Shown here in pieces: positions 17,928 through 26,713 of a stretch of 64,000 bases of DNA. The notes under the pieces were generated by a model that saw only the letters and a program-made list of their open reading frames with translations, ran no database searches and had not been told where the DNA came from. The position numbers and the translations under genes were made by a program. Source of the stretch: Planctomycetales bacterium 10988 (GTDB lineage: Bacteria; Planctomycetota; Planctomycetia; Pirellulales; Pb10988); the NCBI GenBank assembly GCA_009664345.1, contig CP043547.1, positions 4,988,709-5,052,708 on the forward strand, written 5' to 3'. Position 1 is the stretch's first letter; each line of letters starts with the position of its first letter.

Positions 17928-18122
17928 ATGAACACGACGATCTGTTCTGCCTTTCAAGCCTTTCTCTCCGATGAGGAAGGAGCAACGCTTGTAGAATATG
18001 GCTTTATGTTGGCATTAATTGTTCTTGTCTGCTTGGCTGCCGTTACCACGATTGGAACCCTGACTCGGGAACTCTTTGTTCAGCAAGATGAACTCCTAGG
18101 AAATTCGCTGGGAGGAAGTTGA
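17928..18122 (+). CDS. flp3: Flp-type prepilin 3
   Basis: A 64-residue Flp prepilin. Cleavage is expected after SDEEG, giving ATLVEYGFMLALIVLVCLAA with Glu at +5. The tail QQDELLGNSLGGS is shared with prepilin 2. AGAGGAG lies a suitable distance before the ATG at 17928. It has its own sigma-54 promoter and upstream dyad, so its expression may be tuned separately from flp1 and flp2. Confidence 0.9.
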   Translation: MNTTICSAFQAFLSDEEGATLVEYGFMLALIVLVCLAAVTTIGTLTRELFVQQDELLGNSLGGS

Positions 18123-18824
18123 ATGAAGCGGAGAGTTAGTTTCTTGCATCGAAATTTACATTCTAGCTAGCTCTAGGAATATAACGCAGCAAGAGAGCAT
18201 ATTCTTCCTTTGTCCTCGCTCTTCCCCTCTCCTTTCACTAAGGTCCAAGGTTTGGACAGCACGTGAATGGCCTATCCAATGAAGCGAGGAATCAATCTAA
18301 GGCAATTTACTAGACTCAAACCTTAAGGATAATGGTTGTATTTGCTGGGTATTATGATTGGCGTTATTGCGGGATTCCGTGCGAAACATACGTTAAAAGC
18401 CTGACTTTTCTTGGTTTTTTATTGACTTGAGATTGAATGACGGATTGAGAAACTCTGAGGAAAATTGCTTGACAATGGTCTAGGCTCAGTTAAAATTGGC
18501 TTCATCAGAGACAGTCGTCAAGAGCCTTTTTCCACCTCCTTTCACTGATTTTCTCATAGAGTCTGCTACAACATTCGAACTTCGAACGCCTATCTTCTGG
18601 CAGAATGTTTATGAGAGTCTACCTGACGAATTCAAAAACTTGTTAAACCAAGATATCTTTTAATTTTTTTCTTGTTTTTCTCTAAAATAAGCTATCTTTA
18701 AAAAAATTCCGCAAACCGTACGTTCAGATTATCCGTATCGCTAACCAAGTTTCTCGAAAGTCGTACTCTCGAACCAAACTTCTCGATTCTTCCATGCGTT
18801 GCTATTCAAAAGAGGAGGTGGGCT
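18123..18824. other. intergenic region upstream of cpaB
   Basis: About 700 bases without a gene. It holds a sigma-70-like promoter (listed) and a small direct repeat (AACCAAGTTTCTCGA at 18743-18757, and a copy with two changes at 18772-18786). No -24/-12 element with correct spacing was found here. Confidence 0.5.
18469..18496 (+). promoter_or_regulatory. sigma-70-type promoter ahead of cpaB
   Basis: TTGACA (18469-18474), 16 bases, TAAAAT (18491-18496). It would start transcripts near 18503, leaving a leader of about 320 bases before cpaB. The assembly genes may therefore be expressed constitutively while the pilins are sigma-54 controlled. Confidence 0.6.
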
Positions 18825-19862
18825 GTGTCGCCCCGAACAATGATCGTTGTTGTGTTGGCCTTGGTGTTTGGCCTTTGTGCTGCTGTTTTGGTTCACTTGG
18901 CGATTAGTGCCGAACCGTCCCAAGGGACTGTTGAAGTCGTCAAATTTTATGTCGCGAAAGACGACATTCAAACCGGGATTCCGTTGACGGCCGAAATGGT
19001 CACGCTTGAGGAATTCCCCAAGAACCGTACTCCGAATGATGGTTTTCCCGCTGATAAAGCCGAAGTGTTGCTTGATCCTGAATCTCCTCGTTGGGTCAAA
19101 TTCAAAATTTTCAAAGGCGAGCCGATCGTTAATTACAAATTAAGCGATTCCGGCGAACGTGGTATTTCCGCCTTGTTGAATCCGGGTGAGCGTGCGGTCT
19201 CGATTCCGATTGCGGATACCTCGACCGCTTTGGGTGGTTTGGTCATGCCGCGAGATCGCGTTGACGTCCTCCTTTCTGTTGAAAGTAAACGAGAAGATCG
19301 TGACCTTTATGGAATCGATGATGGTGGTGCAACTACCTCAACTCTCTTGCAAAATGTGGAAGTTCTGGCTGTCGGACAAGTTATTACCCAGGATGACTCC
19401 TCAAATAGCGATGCCCATGGTTCCAAGCAACAGGTTAACTTCCGTTCGGTGACCCTTCGTGTCACTCCCGAACAAGCTTCTCTTCTTCAGCTTGGCATTC
19501 AACAAGGTCGTCTTCACTTGACCCTGCGTGGCCCTCAAGACGTCGAAGATGTTGATATCAAGCCATTGACCTTGGTTGAACTGCGGGGAACCTCCAAAGA
19601 GGCAAACCAAAATCCGAACGTCGATGATAGCTTCCAATCGCAACTCGAAGAAATGGAACGTCGTTTCGAAGAGCGACTCGAACTTCAACGAGCCGAAATG
19701 GAAACCGCTTTGTTGACCTCCGATTCAGATGATTCGATCCCGACCTTGGAAGGCATCGAACCTGAAAAGATGGAGTTCGTCTTCGTGAAAATGCTCCGAG
19801 GTCGCCACTCTTCGAACTTCAACATTCGTATTCCGAATGAAGAACAAGAAGGCCAAGAATAG
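18825..19862 (+). CDS. cpaB: Flp pilus assembly protein CpaB/RcpC
   Basis: A 345-residue inner-membrane-anchored periplasmic protein. One N-terminal membrane helix (residues 5-28) is followed by an SAF domain (about 40-110, VAKDDIQTGIPLTAEMV) and the CpaB core (about 115-250, NPGERAVSIPIADTSTALGGL and PRDRVDVLLSV). The C-terminal 90 residues include an acidic coiled-coil-like stretch (LEEMERRFEERLELQRAEME). CpaB works with the CpaC secretin in the outer-membrane part of the machine. The GTG start at 18825 follows AGAGGAGG. No secretin gene follows, where it is usually found. Confidence 0.9.
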   Translation: MSPRTMIVVVLALVFGLCAAVLVHLAISAEPSQGTVEVVKFYVAKDDIQTGIPLTAEMVTLEEFPKNRTPNDGFPADKAEVLLDPESPRWVKFKIFKGEPIVNYKLSDSGERGISALLNPGERAVSIPIADTSTALGGLVMPRDRVDVLLSVESKREDRDLYGIDDGGATTSTLLQNVEVLAVGQVITQDDSSNSDAHGSKQQVNFRSVTLRVTPEQASLLQLGIQQGRLHLTLRGPQDVEDVDIKPLTLVELRGTSKEANQNPNVDDSFQSQLEEMERRFEERLELQRAEMETALLTSDSDDSIPTLEGIEPEKMEFVFVKMLRGRHSSNFNIRIPNEEQEGQE

Positions 19863-19896
19863 ACAATCGTCCCTCGGATAATGGCACCTAGAATCA

Positions 19897-19944
19897 ATGC
19901 GTCCGTACTCTTTTGGTTTCCATTAGATACGGGCGCATGATTTT
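19897..19944 (+). promoter_or_regulatory. hairpin between cpaB and cpaE
   Basis: ATGCGTCCGTACTC (19897-19910) pairs, with one bulge and one wobble, with GATACGGGCGCAT (19926-19938), followed by GATTTTG. It may be a weak terminator or a processing site that sets the cpaB to cpaE ratio. Confidence 0.45.
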
Positions 19945-19976
19945 GTATACAATGTTGTGACTGTTAGAGGCTCTGG

Positions 19977-21095
19977 ATGCAGGTGTATCTGATCAGCGAC
20001 GATCCTTTGCTCTCGCACCAGACCAGCGAACTCTTGCAATCCATGGGATTTGAGACGCCACCGGATTCGATTCTTTCTTGGAATCAGGCGGCGGAGGTCG
20101 TTCACCTAGAAGGGATTTTCCTGTTCGTTCTGGGTTCAAATCCCCAGCGAACCTTGACTCAACTCTCCTCGATCTTTTCAAAGTTTCCCTCTTCGGAACC
20201 TCCTGGACAACGCGTCGCGATCGGTCCCCATGACGCGGATATCATCTTGAAGGCGCTGACACATGTCAATGAATATGTGCCGGATATCGAACTGGAGAAA
20301 CGACTTCGAGGTGCAATTGAACGTTTGCTGTTGCAGGATCAGGAGCGGCAAGCTCAGGGGAAAATCGTTTCGATTCTTGGGCCCAGCGGCGGGAGTGGAG
20401 CAAGTAACATTGCGGCAAATCTAGCCACGGCTTGTTGCAATCAAACGCGAACCCTGTTGATTGACATGGACCTACAATTTGGCTCCTTGGATGCTTTGTT
20501 GGATTTAGAGGTTAAAAGAAGCCTGACCGATCTTTGCGAATTGAGTTCCGACTTCGATTATGAAATGCTCCAACAAATCTTCTGCCGTACTGCTCAAGGG
20601 TTGTCGGTACTTGCGAGTCCTCGCTGTATCCGACGCTCTCAGATCATCGGCAAAACCGTGATGGATCGGCTCATTGCCTTATCTCGGGAGCATTTTAATT
20701 TGACCGTTTTAGACGTGGATCGAGCCTTTCGAGAGAGTCATCTCACCAGTCTTTTGCAATCGGACCTAATCCTGATCATCTTGCGGTTGGACTTCACTTC
20801 ACTTCGAAATGTGCGGCAGATGTTGATGCATCTCGAAGGGCTGGGCGTTGTTCGCGAGCAAATCGAATTGGTCGTCAATCGCGGTGGCCAAGCAAAGGAA
20901 ATGCGAGTCAATCAAGCGGAAATTGCCTTAGGAAGACGTATTTTTCATATTTTGCCTGAAGACACCAAGCACGTGCTTCGCTCTGTGGGGTTAGGGGTGC
21001 CAGTCCTCGTGCAGGCCCCGCGATCCAAAATCGCTCAAAGCATGATCGGGTTTGCAGAGAAGGTTTCTGCTCGTTGTGCGTTACAACTTGTTTGA
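19977..21095 (+). CDS. cpaE: CpaE/TadZ-like pilus localisation ATPase with atypical P-loop
   Basis: A 372-residue protein with a divergent receiver-like N-terminal domain (about 1-120) and a ParA/MinD-type ATPase domain (about 128-370). The deviant Walker region reads GPSGGSGASN (residues 135-144) where ParA/MinD proteins have KGGxGK[S/T], so both Lys are missing; switch residues LIDMDLQFGSLD (161-172) are conserved. TadZ/CpaE marks the site of pilus assembly at the pole and binds the receiver-AAA machinery. Loss of the Lys suggests weak or no ATP hydrolysis, as is seen in some TadZ proteins. The ATG at 19977 follows GAGG. Confidence 0.85.
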   Translation: MQVYLISDDPLLSHQTSELLQSMGFETPPDSILSWNQAAEVVHLEGIFLFVLGSNPQRTLTQLSSIFSKFPSSEPPGQRVAIGPHDADIILKALTHVNEYVPDIELEKRLRGAIERLLLQDQERQAQGKIVSILGPSGGSGASNIAANLATACCNQTRTLLIDMDLQFGSLDALLDLEVKRSLTDLCELSSDFDYEMLQQIFCRTAQGLSVLASPRCIRRSQIIGKTVMDRLIALSREHFNLTVLDVDRAFRESHLTSLLQSDLILIILRLDFTSLRNVRQMLMHLEGLGVVREQIELVVNRGGQAKEMRVNQAEIALGRRIFHILPEDTKHVLRSVGLGVPVLVQAPRSKIAQSMIGFAEKVSARCALQLV

Positions 21096-21539
21096 TGCCT
21101 ATATTTGATTGTTCGTCGCTAAAATCCTCGTTTTCTTAAATTTACTTTCTTGTTGAAGGGGTTAGAAGAAGTTATTTTAAAACAGAGAGACCTTTCCCTT
21201 TCTACAACTTTTTCTCGTTCTCGATGTGTTCGGTCTCAACTATAGAGAGCGTTTCAATCAATGGATGAACTGAGCTTTGAAGAGCTAGAGTGGAGTCAGG
21301 AATCTTTTTCTCAAGATTTTCCTGCGATTCGATCTGAAATTTTCCCTGAGGCCCACTTGTACTCTTGATTTGCTCGTTCCTGATAAACTTTAGACAAGTA
21401 ATTTCGAACGGAATTTGATCGCGAACGTTCTCGTAAAGAAACTTCCCTCTGGATTTGGGAACTGTTGAGAACTTGTAGTTGATTCCAGACGTTGACAACG
21501 AAACACTTTTCACTACTTGTTTGCCTGGGAGATTCTGGC
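21096..21539. other. intergenic region between cpaE and cpaF
   Basis: About 440 bases with no clear gene, hairpin or promoter. A TTGACA hexamer at 21492 has no partner -10. Confidence 0.4.
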
Positions 21540-23036
21540 ATGTCAGAAACGCCTCCTCAAGGAGGAGATCGGTCCCCTCTTCAAAAGCGTCGTCCTCAAC
21601 TCAAAGGAATTCGACCTCCGTTGAAGGCACGCCCTAATCAAGCGGGTCGGCCGATGCCCCCTAATCGCCCTTTACCTCCACGTCCTCCGGCAGCGGGTCC
21701 AGCGGCAAATACCCCGAATAACACTAATAATGCGCAATCAAACGATGAACAGTTTGCAAAACTGAAATCAGAGTTACATCAACAATTGATTGCGAACATG
21801 GACTTGGGAGCGGTCGGCCAAATGGACGACGATCAGCTCCGCCGGGAAGTTCGTCAGGCCGCGGAAGAATTATGTCGATTACGGGCTGACCTGTTGAGTT
21901 TGGCGGATCGCGAACGCCTGATCGAAGAAGTTCTGGATGAAGTCTTCGGCTTTGGTCCTTTGGAAATTTTGCTCCGCGATCCCAGTATTTCTGACATCCT
22001 GATCAACGGGCCGAAAATTATTTATGTGGAACGCCGCGGTCGTTTGGAGCGAACCGATGTGACCTTCCGCGACGAACCTCACCTCCTGCAAATCATTCAG
22101 CGGATTTGTAACCGGGTTGGTCGTCGTGTCGATGAAACGTGCCCGATGGTGGATGCCCGACTTCCTGATGGTAGCCGGGTGAATGCTATTATTCCGCCAC
22201 TCGCACTCGATGGTTCGCTGGTCTCGATTCGTCGCTTTAGTGTCAAGCCACTCTTGGCGGAAGATTTAGTTCGATATGGTTCCATTACGACGGATATTGT
22301 CCAGTTCTTGTCCGCCGCCGTGCGGTCTCGGATGAATATTTTGGTCTCCGGAGGTACAGGTTCCGGAAAAACGACGCTCTTGAACCTACTTTCGGGCTAT
22401 ATTCAAGAAGACCATCGTGTTGCCACGATTGAAGACGCGGCGGAATTGCGGTTGCAACAACCTCACGTGGTCCGGATGGAAACCCGTGCTCCGAACATTG
22501 AAGGAAAAGGGGAAGTCACCGCCCGCGACTTGGTGAAAAACGCCTTGCGGATGCGGCCTGATCGCGTTGTGGTCGGGGAATGCCGTGGTGGTGAAGCCTT
22601 GGACATGTTGCAAGCCATGAACACCGGGCACGATGGATGTATGACGACCATTCACGCGAATACTTCTCGGGATGCTTTGGGGCGTCTGGAAATGCTCGTC
22701 GGGATGGCCGGTTTCGATGTTCCGATTTGGATTATTCGGAAGCAGATTACCTCCGCGATTCACATGATTGTGCAAGCCGCCCGGCTGATGGGGGGGGCTC
22801 GGAAAATTCTGCAAGTTTCTGAATTGACGGGGATGGAAGGCGATACCATCACCATGCACGATATTTTCATCTTCCACCAAACCGGGGTTGATGAAAACGG
22901 AAATACACAAGGGTATTTTGCCGCGACGGGGAACCGTCCGCATTGTACTCAACGACTGAAAGCAACCGGAAACGCCTTGCCGGATGACTTCTTCGAACGA
23001 CGTATTATGACGACCGAAGGTCCTAGCTCGAAATAA
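21540..23036 (+). CDS. cpaF: Flp pilus secretion ATPase CpaF/TadA
   Basis: A 498-residue type II/IV secretion ATPase. The first 70 residues are a Pro/Arg-rich unstructured extension; the N-terminal domain follows (about 75-250) and then the RecA-like core with Walker A GGTGSGKT (271-278), the Asp box ([21 protein letters not shown]), Walker B ([15 protein letters not shown]) and the His box ([13 protein letters not shown]). It powers polymerisation of Flp pilins from the cytoplasm. GGGAG precedes the ATG at 21540; the frame is open to 21492 but the added residues look spurious. Confidence 0.95.
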   Translation: MSETPPQGGDRSPLQKRRPQLKGIRPPLKARPNQAGRPMPPNRPLPPRPPAAGPAANTPNNTNNAQSNDEQFAKLKSELHQQLIANMDLGAVGQMDDDQLRREVRQAAEELCRLRADLLSLADRERLIEEVLDEVFGFGPLEILLRDPSISDILINGPKIIYVERRGRLERTDVTFRDEPHLLQIIQRICNRVGRRVDETCPMVDARLPDGSRVNAIIPPLALDGSLVSIRRFSVKPLLAEDLVRYGSITTDIVQFLSAAVRSRMNILVSGGTGSGKTTLLNLLSGYIQEDHRVATIEDAAELRLQQPHVVRMETRAPNIEGKGEVTARDLVKNALRMRPDRVVVGECRGGEALDMLQAMNTGHDGCMTTIHANTSRDALGRLEMLVGMAGFDVPIWIIRKQITSAIHMIVQAARLMGGARKILQVSELTGMEGDTITMHDIFIFHQTGVDENGNTQGYFAATGNRPHCTQRLKATGNALPDDFFERRIMTTEGPSSK

Positions 23037-23047
23037 CCTTTTCGCCG

Positions 23048-23063
23048 AGGGTTGGAACTTGCT
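23048..23063 (+). promoter_or_regulatory. possible sigma-54 promoter ahead of tadB
   Basis: AGGGTTGGAACTTGCT has GG and GC ten bases apart and a perfect TTGCT -12 element, but the -24 half (GGGTTG) is poor. It lies 12 bases after the cpaF stop and about 200 bases before tadB. Confidence 0.35.
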
Positions 23064-23260
23064 GGGAATTCTCTTGTTTCGAGTGTTCTTCCTAAACCCG
23101 GTAGGTTCTACCCAAGAAGCTCTGACAAAACTGATGAAACGTGTGCTTCAAACACTCCAACATGAGCGTTTTTTGCATAACACAAAAGGTTTTCGTCCGA
23201 GCGACTCAAGGCTTTTAGACAACACTTTTCCTTTTATTCTCCACATCGGGAGGCTCTGTT

Positions 23261-24235
23261 GTGAATTCGGCAGTTCTCAGTTTGATGATCTTCGTTTCGG
23301 TCATTCTTGGGATCGCAAGTATCTATTCGATCATGATGGATATGTTCCTGCGTGATCGAACCAAGTTGTCAGACCGGTTGCAGAAAGAATTTCTAAACAA
23401 GCAACGTGAAAAGGCCAAGCGTACCCCGCTGTTTAAGGACTTTGATAAGGTTGCCGCCGAGCTTCGTGGAGGGGAACTTTCCTTCAACGAGAAGATGCAA
23501 AACATGATCGATCAGGCGGGGATGGAATGGACCGTCGGAAAGCTCATGGGAATGAGTGTCGGGCTCGGGATCTTCTGTGCCATGCTTGCTGCTCTCCCGT
23601 TTTTGACCTCCGATTTCATTACTTTAGGCATCGCCATTGTGATCGGTGGCGGTGTGGGCGGAATGATCCCTTATTCCTTGGTAAAAGTGAAACAACGCGG
23701 CCGGATCGAAAAAATGCGATCGCAACTTCCGGAAACCTTTGAGTTGATGTCTCGCGTGATTCGGGCGGGGCAAACGATGGAACAAGCGATGCACGCGGTT
23801 GCGGATGAATTTTCTCCTCCGATCGCACTTGAGTTTGCTCTCTGCCACGAAATGATGAACCTCGGGATCGATATGGACTTGGCCCTGAAAGATATGGCCC
23901 GTCGTAGTGGGATCATGGAACTTCGGATCTTCGTAATGGGCGTGCTGATTCAAAAAGACGTCGGGGGGAACATGGCTGAGCTTATGGATAATCTTTCCAA
24001 AATTGTGCGGGAACGCTTCCGCATCAACGGTCAGATCGCAGCCCTCACTGCGGAAGGTCGGATGCAGGCCATGGTCTTGATGGCCTTACCGCCGGGTATG
24101 TTGGTTATTATGACGGTCCTTAATGCGAGTTACGTCGCGGAGCTATTTAAGCAACCGATTCTATTGGGCATGATGGTCCTTTCCGAAGGTCTTGGCTATC
24201 TTTGGATTCGAAAAATCGTCAACTTCGACTTCTAG
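23261..24235 (+). CDS. tadB: Flp pilus inner-membrane platform protein TadB
   Basis: A 324-residue membrane protein of the type II secretion F family. A first membrane helix lies at about 3-27, a basic cytoplasmic stretch follows, then two helices (about 88-130), the F domain around the LPETFELMSRVIRAGQTMEQAM motif (about 152-173), and C-terminal membrane helices. TadB and TadC form the platform through which CpaF drives pilin addition. The GTG start at 23261 is preceded by GGGAGG. Confidence 0.93.
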   Translation: MNSAVLSLMIFVSVILGIASIYSIMMDMFLRDRTKLSDRLQKEFLNKQREKAKRTPLFKDFDKVAAELRGGELSFNEKMQNMIDQAGMEWTVGKLMGMSVGLGIFCAMLAALPFLTSDFITLGIAIVIGGGVGGMIPYSLVKVKQRGRIEKMRSQLPETFELMSRVIRAGQTMEQAMHAVADEFSPPIALEFALCHEMMNLGIDMDLALKDMARRSGIMELRIFVMGVLIQKDVGGNMAELMDNLSKIVRERFRINGQIAALTAEGRMQAMVLMALPPGMLVIMTVLNASYVAELFKQPILLGMMVLSEGLGYLWIRKIVNFDF

Positions 24236-24330
24236 TCAATTACAAGTACATACAGCGTTTGAAATTCTAGAGGGCAAACCCAGAAAACGATTTTGTCCCC
24301 ACTAGGCTTTAACTGAAGAGGAATAAATCG

Positions 24331-25281
24331 ATGTTTGGGGAAATGAATATAGTTGTCATCGGGGTAGCGATTCTGATGTTTGGGGCTTTGCTCACGATCA
24401 TGGCGCTCTTTCTCTTCCGCCCGGAGGAGTCGGTGGATGATCGATTGAAGTCGTTGACGGAAACTCGATCTCACGATCCCTTTAAATCTTCCAATCAACA
24501 ACAGGATGTGCGGGCGATTCGTAGCCAGGTCGGAGAAAACATCAAGAAAATCGGGACGATTATGATGCCCGATGAAAACGACAAGAACCGTACGCAATTA
24601 AAATCTCGGATGATTCATGCTGGTTTTTATAGTCCTTCCGCTTTGCCTCTCTTTGTGGGCGTCAAGGCTTTAATGACCTTCGCCCCAGCGTTGATTGCTC
24701 TCTTACTTGGAGCAGCGGGCTTGTTCTCGATTCAAACGGCGCTCATTATCGCGGTGGTCGGTTGTGTCGTTGGGTTGATTGGCCCTAGCTTTTGGCTCGA
24801 TAATCGTAAAAAAGCACGGCAAACCGCGATCCGTCGTGGTCTCCCGGATGCGATGGACGTCTTGGTGATTTGCCTTGAAGGCGGCGTCAGCCTCGATGCC
24901 TCGCTTGCACGGGTTGGCGAAGAGCTTTCCAAGGCCCACCCGATCTTGGCCAATGAACTCAAAATCTGCCAACGACAAATCCAAATGGGGCAAAATGCAG
25001 GGGAAGCATTGCAGAACTTTTCTCGCCGTGCGGATATGGAAGAAATTCGCTCGCTGGCCGGCGTGGTGATTCAAGCTCAAAAGTATGGTTCAAGCATGGC
25101 GAATGCTTTGCGTGTCCATGCGGATTCCCTGCGTCAAAAACGCTCTCAAAAAGCGGAAGAAATGGCCCAAAAAGCCTCGACCAAAATTCTCTTCCCGACC
25201 TTGCTCTTCATTTTCCCGGCGATCTTCTTGGTCATTTTGGGACCTGCCGTGATTCAAATGTACCGCGTATTGGTCAAATAA
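24331..25281 (+). CDS. tadC: Flp pilus inner-membrane platform protein TadC
   Basis: A 316-residue paralog of TadB with the same type II secretion F fold. Membrane helices lie at about 7-27, 105-150 and near the C-terminus (ILFPTLLFIFPAIFLVILGPAVIQM); the F domain core reads LPDAMDVLVICLEGGVSLDASL (about 171-192). AGAGGAAT precedes the ATG at 24331. It is the last gene of the pilus locus and is followed by a strong terminator. Confidence 0.93.
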   Translation: MFGEMNIVVIGVAILMFGALLTIMALFLFRPEESVDDRLKSLTETRSHDPFKSSNQQQDVRAIRSQVGENIKKIGTIMMPDENDKNRTQLKSRMIHAGFYSPSALPLFVGVKALMTFAPALIALLLGAAGLFSIQTALIIAVVGCVVGLIGPSFWLDNRKKARQTAIRRGLPDAMDVLVICLEGGVSLDASLARVGEELSKAHPILANELKICQRQIQMGQNAGEALQNFSRRADMEEIRSLAGVVIQAQKYGSSMANALRVHADSLRQKRSQKAEEMAQKASTKILFPTLLFIFPAIFLVILGPAVIQMYRVLVK

Positions 25282-25310
25282 TCATTTGCTCAAAACGACA
25301 CCCTTCACCA

Positions 25311-25337
25311 GGCAGGTCTTCGGACCTGTCTTTTTTT
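25311..25337 (+). terminator. rho-independent terminator of the Tad locus
   Basis: GGCAGGTC-TTCG-GACCTGTC: a perfect stem with a UUCG tetraloop followed by T7, 29 bases after the tadC stop. Confidence 0.93.
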
Positions 25338-25480
25338 ATGTTCTCCTGGAAATAGGTGCGATGAGAAAGGAAAAACGCCGCTGCTTCCTAGCTTTTGCCC
25401 CATTCATAACTTGGCCTTTTACGATATAATAGGCTATTGAAAGCGAATCCAAGAACTATCAGCTAGAGGGAGCGCGACGC

Positions 25481-26545
25481 TTGGCTGCAAACGAACGAAC
25501 TTTCCTCCCCCTGTCCCAGGCAACGCCTCCCTATTTTATTGGGGTCGATCTGGGAGGAACCAATATCAAAACGGGGTTGGTCGATGATCGCGGGAATACC
25601 TTGGCGTTTACTGCGGTGAAAACCGAGGTTCCCGCAGGTGCCGATGCTGGAGTCGGACGCATGGCACAATCCATCGAGACGGTCTTACAAGAAGTGGGCC
25701 TTACGAAAGAAGCGATTGCCGGAGTCGGACTTGGCTCCCCTGGGCCGATGGATATCCCAGCCGGGATGCTCCTGGAACCGGTGAATCTGGAAGGTTGGGA
25801 TTATTTTCCCTTGCGAGATCGGCTGCAAGAAAAATGCGAAATCCCGGTGACGTTTTCCAACGATGCCAATGCGGCCGCCTATGGGGAATTCTGGATCGGA
25901 AGTGGCCGAGAATATCATAGTATGATCATGATTACCCTCGGCACCGGGGTCGGAGGCGGAATCATCATCGGAGACCTTTCCATCGATGGCGAGCATAGCC
26001 ATGGGAGTGAGTTGGGGCATTTGCCGATCTTTTCGGACCCCAATGCTCGCATTTGCTCTTGTCATCAGCGGGGTCACTTGGAAGCTTATGCCAGCGCAAC
26101 CGCTTTGATCAATAGAACTTATGAAGCCTTGCGAGCGGGAAGAAAAAGCTCGCTGGCACAATTGGTCGCTGAAGGACAGGAACTCAACGGCCTCAATATC
26201 GCCCAGGCCGCCGAGGCAGGCGATGAATTGGCGGAAGAATTGATTATGGAAACCGCCGACTTCCTGGGTTTGGGAATGGTGATTTTCCTCCATACGATCG
26301 ATCCGGCGGCCATTGTTATCGGGGGGGCCATGACCTTTGGCCGAGATGAAACCGAGCTGGGACGGCGATTTTTAAAACGAATTCACGAGGTCGCGCTTCA
26401 ACGAGCCTTCCCGGTGCCTGCCCAAAAAGTTGTGCTTCGCTATGCTACCTTGGGGGGAGATGCCGGATATATTGGTGCCGCCGGCCGGGCTCGCGTCGAT
26501 TATTACCAACAAAAAATGAACACGCCGGGCACCCCGAAAAATTAG
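25481..26545 (+). CDS. ROK family sugar kinase (glucokinase-like)
   Basis: A 354-residue ROK protein. The ATP phosphate-binding motif GVDLGGTNIKTGLVDDRGN is at residues 21-39, the catalytic region VTFSNDANAAAYGEFWIGSG at 123-142, and ITLGTGVGGGIIIG at 151-164. The zinc site reads CSCHQRGHLE where ROK proteins usually have CxCGxxGCxE; the last Cys is replaced by His, which can still bind zinc. No DNA-binding domain precedes it, so it is a kinase rather than a repressor. Glucose is the likely substrate. The TTG start at 25481 has GAGGGAG eight bases upstream; a TATAAT at 25425-25430 may mark its promoter. Confidence 0.88.
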   Translation: MAANERTFLPLSQATPPYFIGVDLGGTNIKTGLVDDRGNTLAFTAVKTEVPAGADAGVGRMAQSIETVLQEVGLTKEAIAGVGLGSPGPMDIPAGMLLEPVNLEGWDYFPLRDRLQEKCEIPVTFSNDANAAAYGEFWIGSGREYHSMIMITLGTGVGGGIIIGDLSIDGEHSHGSELGHLPIFSDPNARICSCHQRGHLEAYASATALINRTYEALRAGRKSSLAQLVAEGQELNGLNIAQAAEAGDELAEELIMETADFLGLGMVIFLHTIDPAAIVIGGAMTFGRDETELGRRFLKRIHEVALQRAFPVPAQKVVLRYATLGGDAGYIGAAGRARVDYYQQKMNTPGTPKN

Positions 26546-26713
26546 CACGAGCTTTGGCAAGCGATGGGAACCTGCGAACCTTCTTGGCTTGAATCTTACA
26601 ACTTCGCGTTTTCCCAAACCGCACGATTCGCTACAACACAGCCTACCACGTTTTCGAGGGGCCACACACATTCGAGCGGCACCTTCGGACAGCGACTTAT
26701 TTCAGGAAACAGG

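Noticed and set aside
20129-20148. A T-arm-like string (CTGGGTTCAAATCCCCAG) inside cpaE
   Set aside because: No acceptor, D or anticodon arms are found at the right distances, and the stretch codes for LGSNPQ in a continuous gene.
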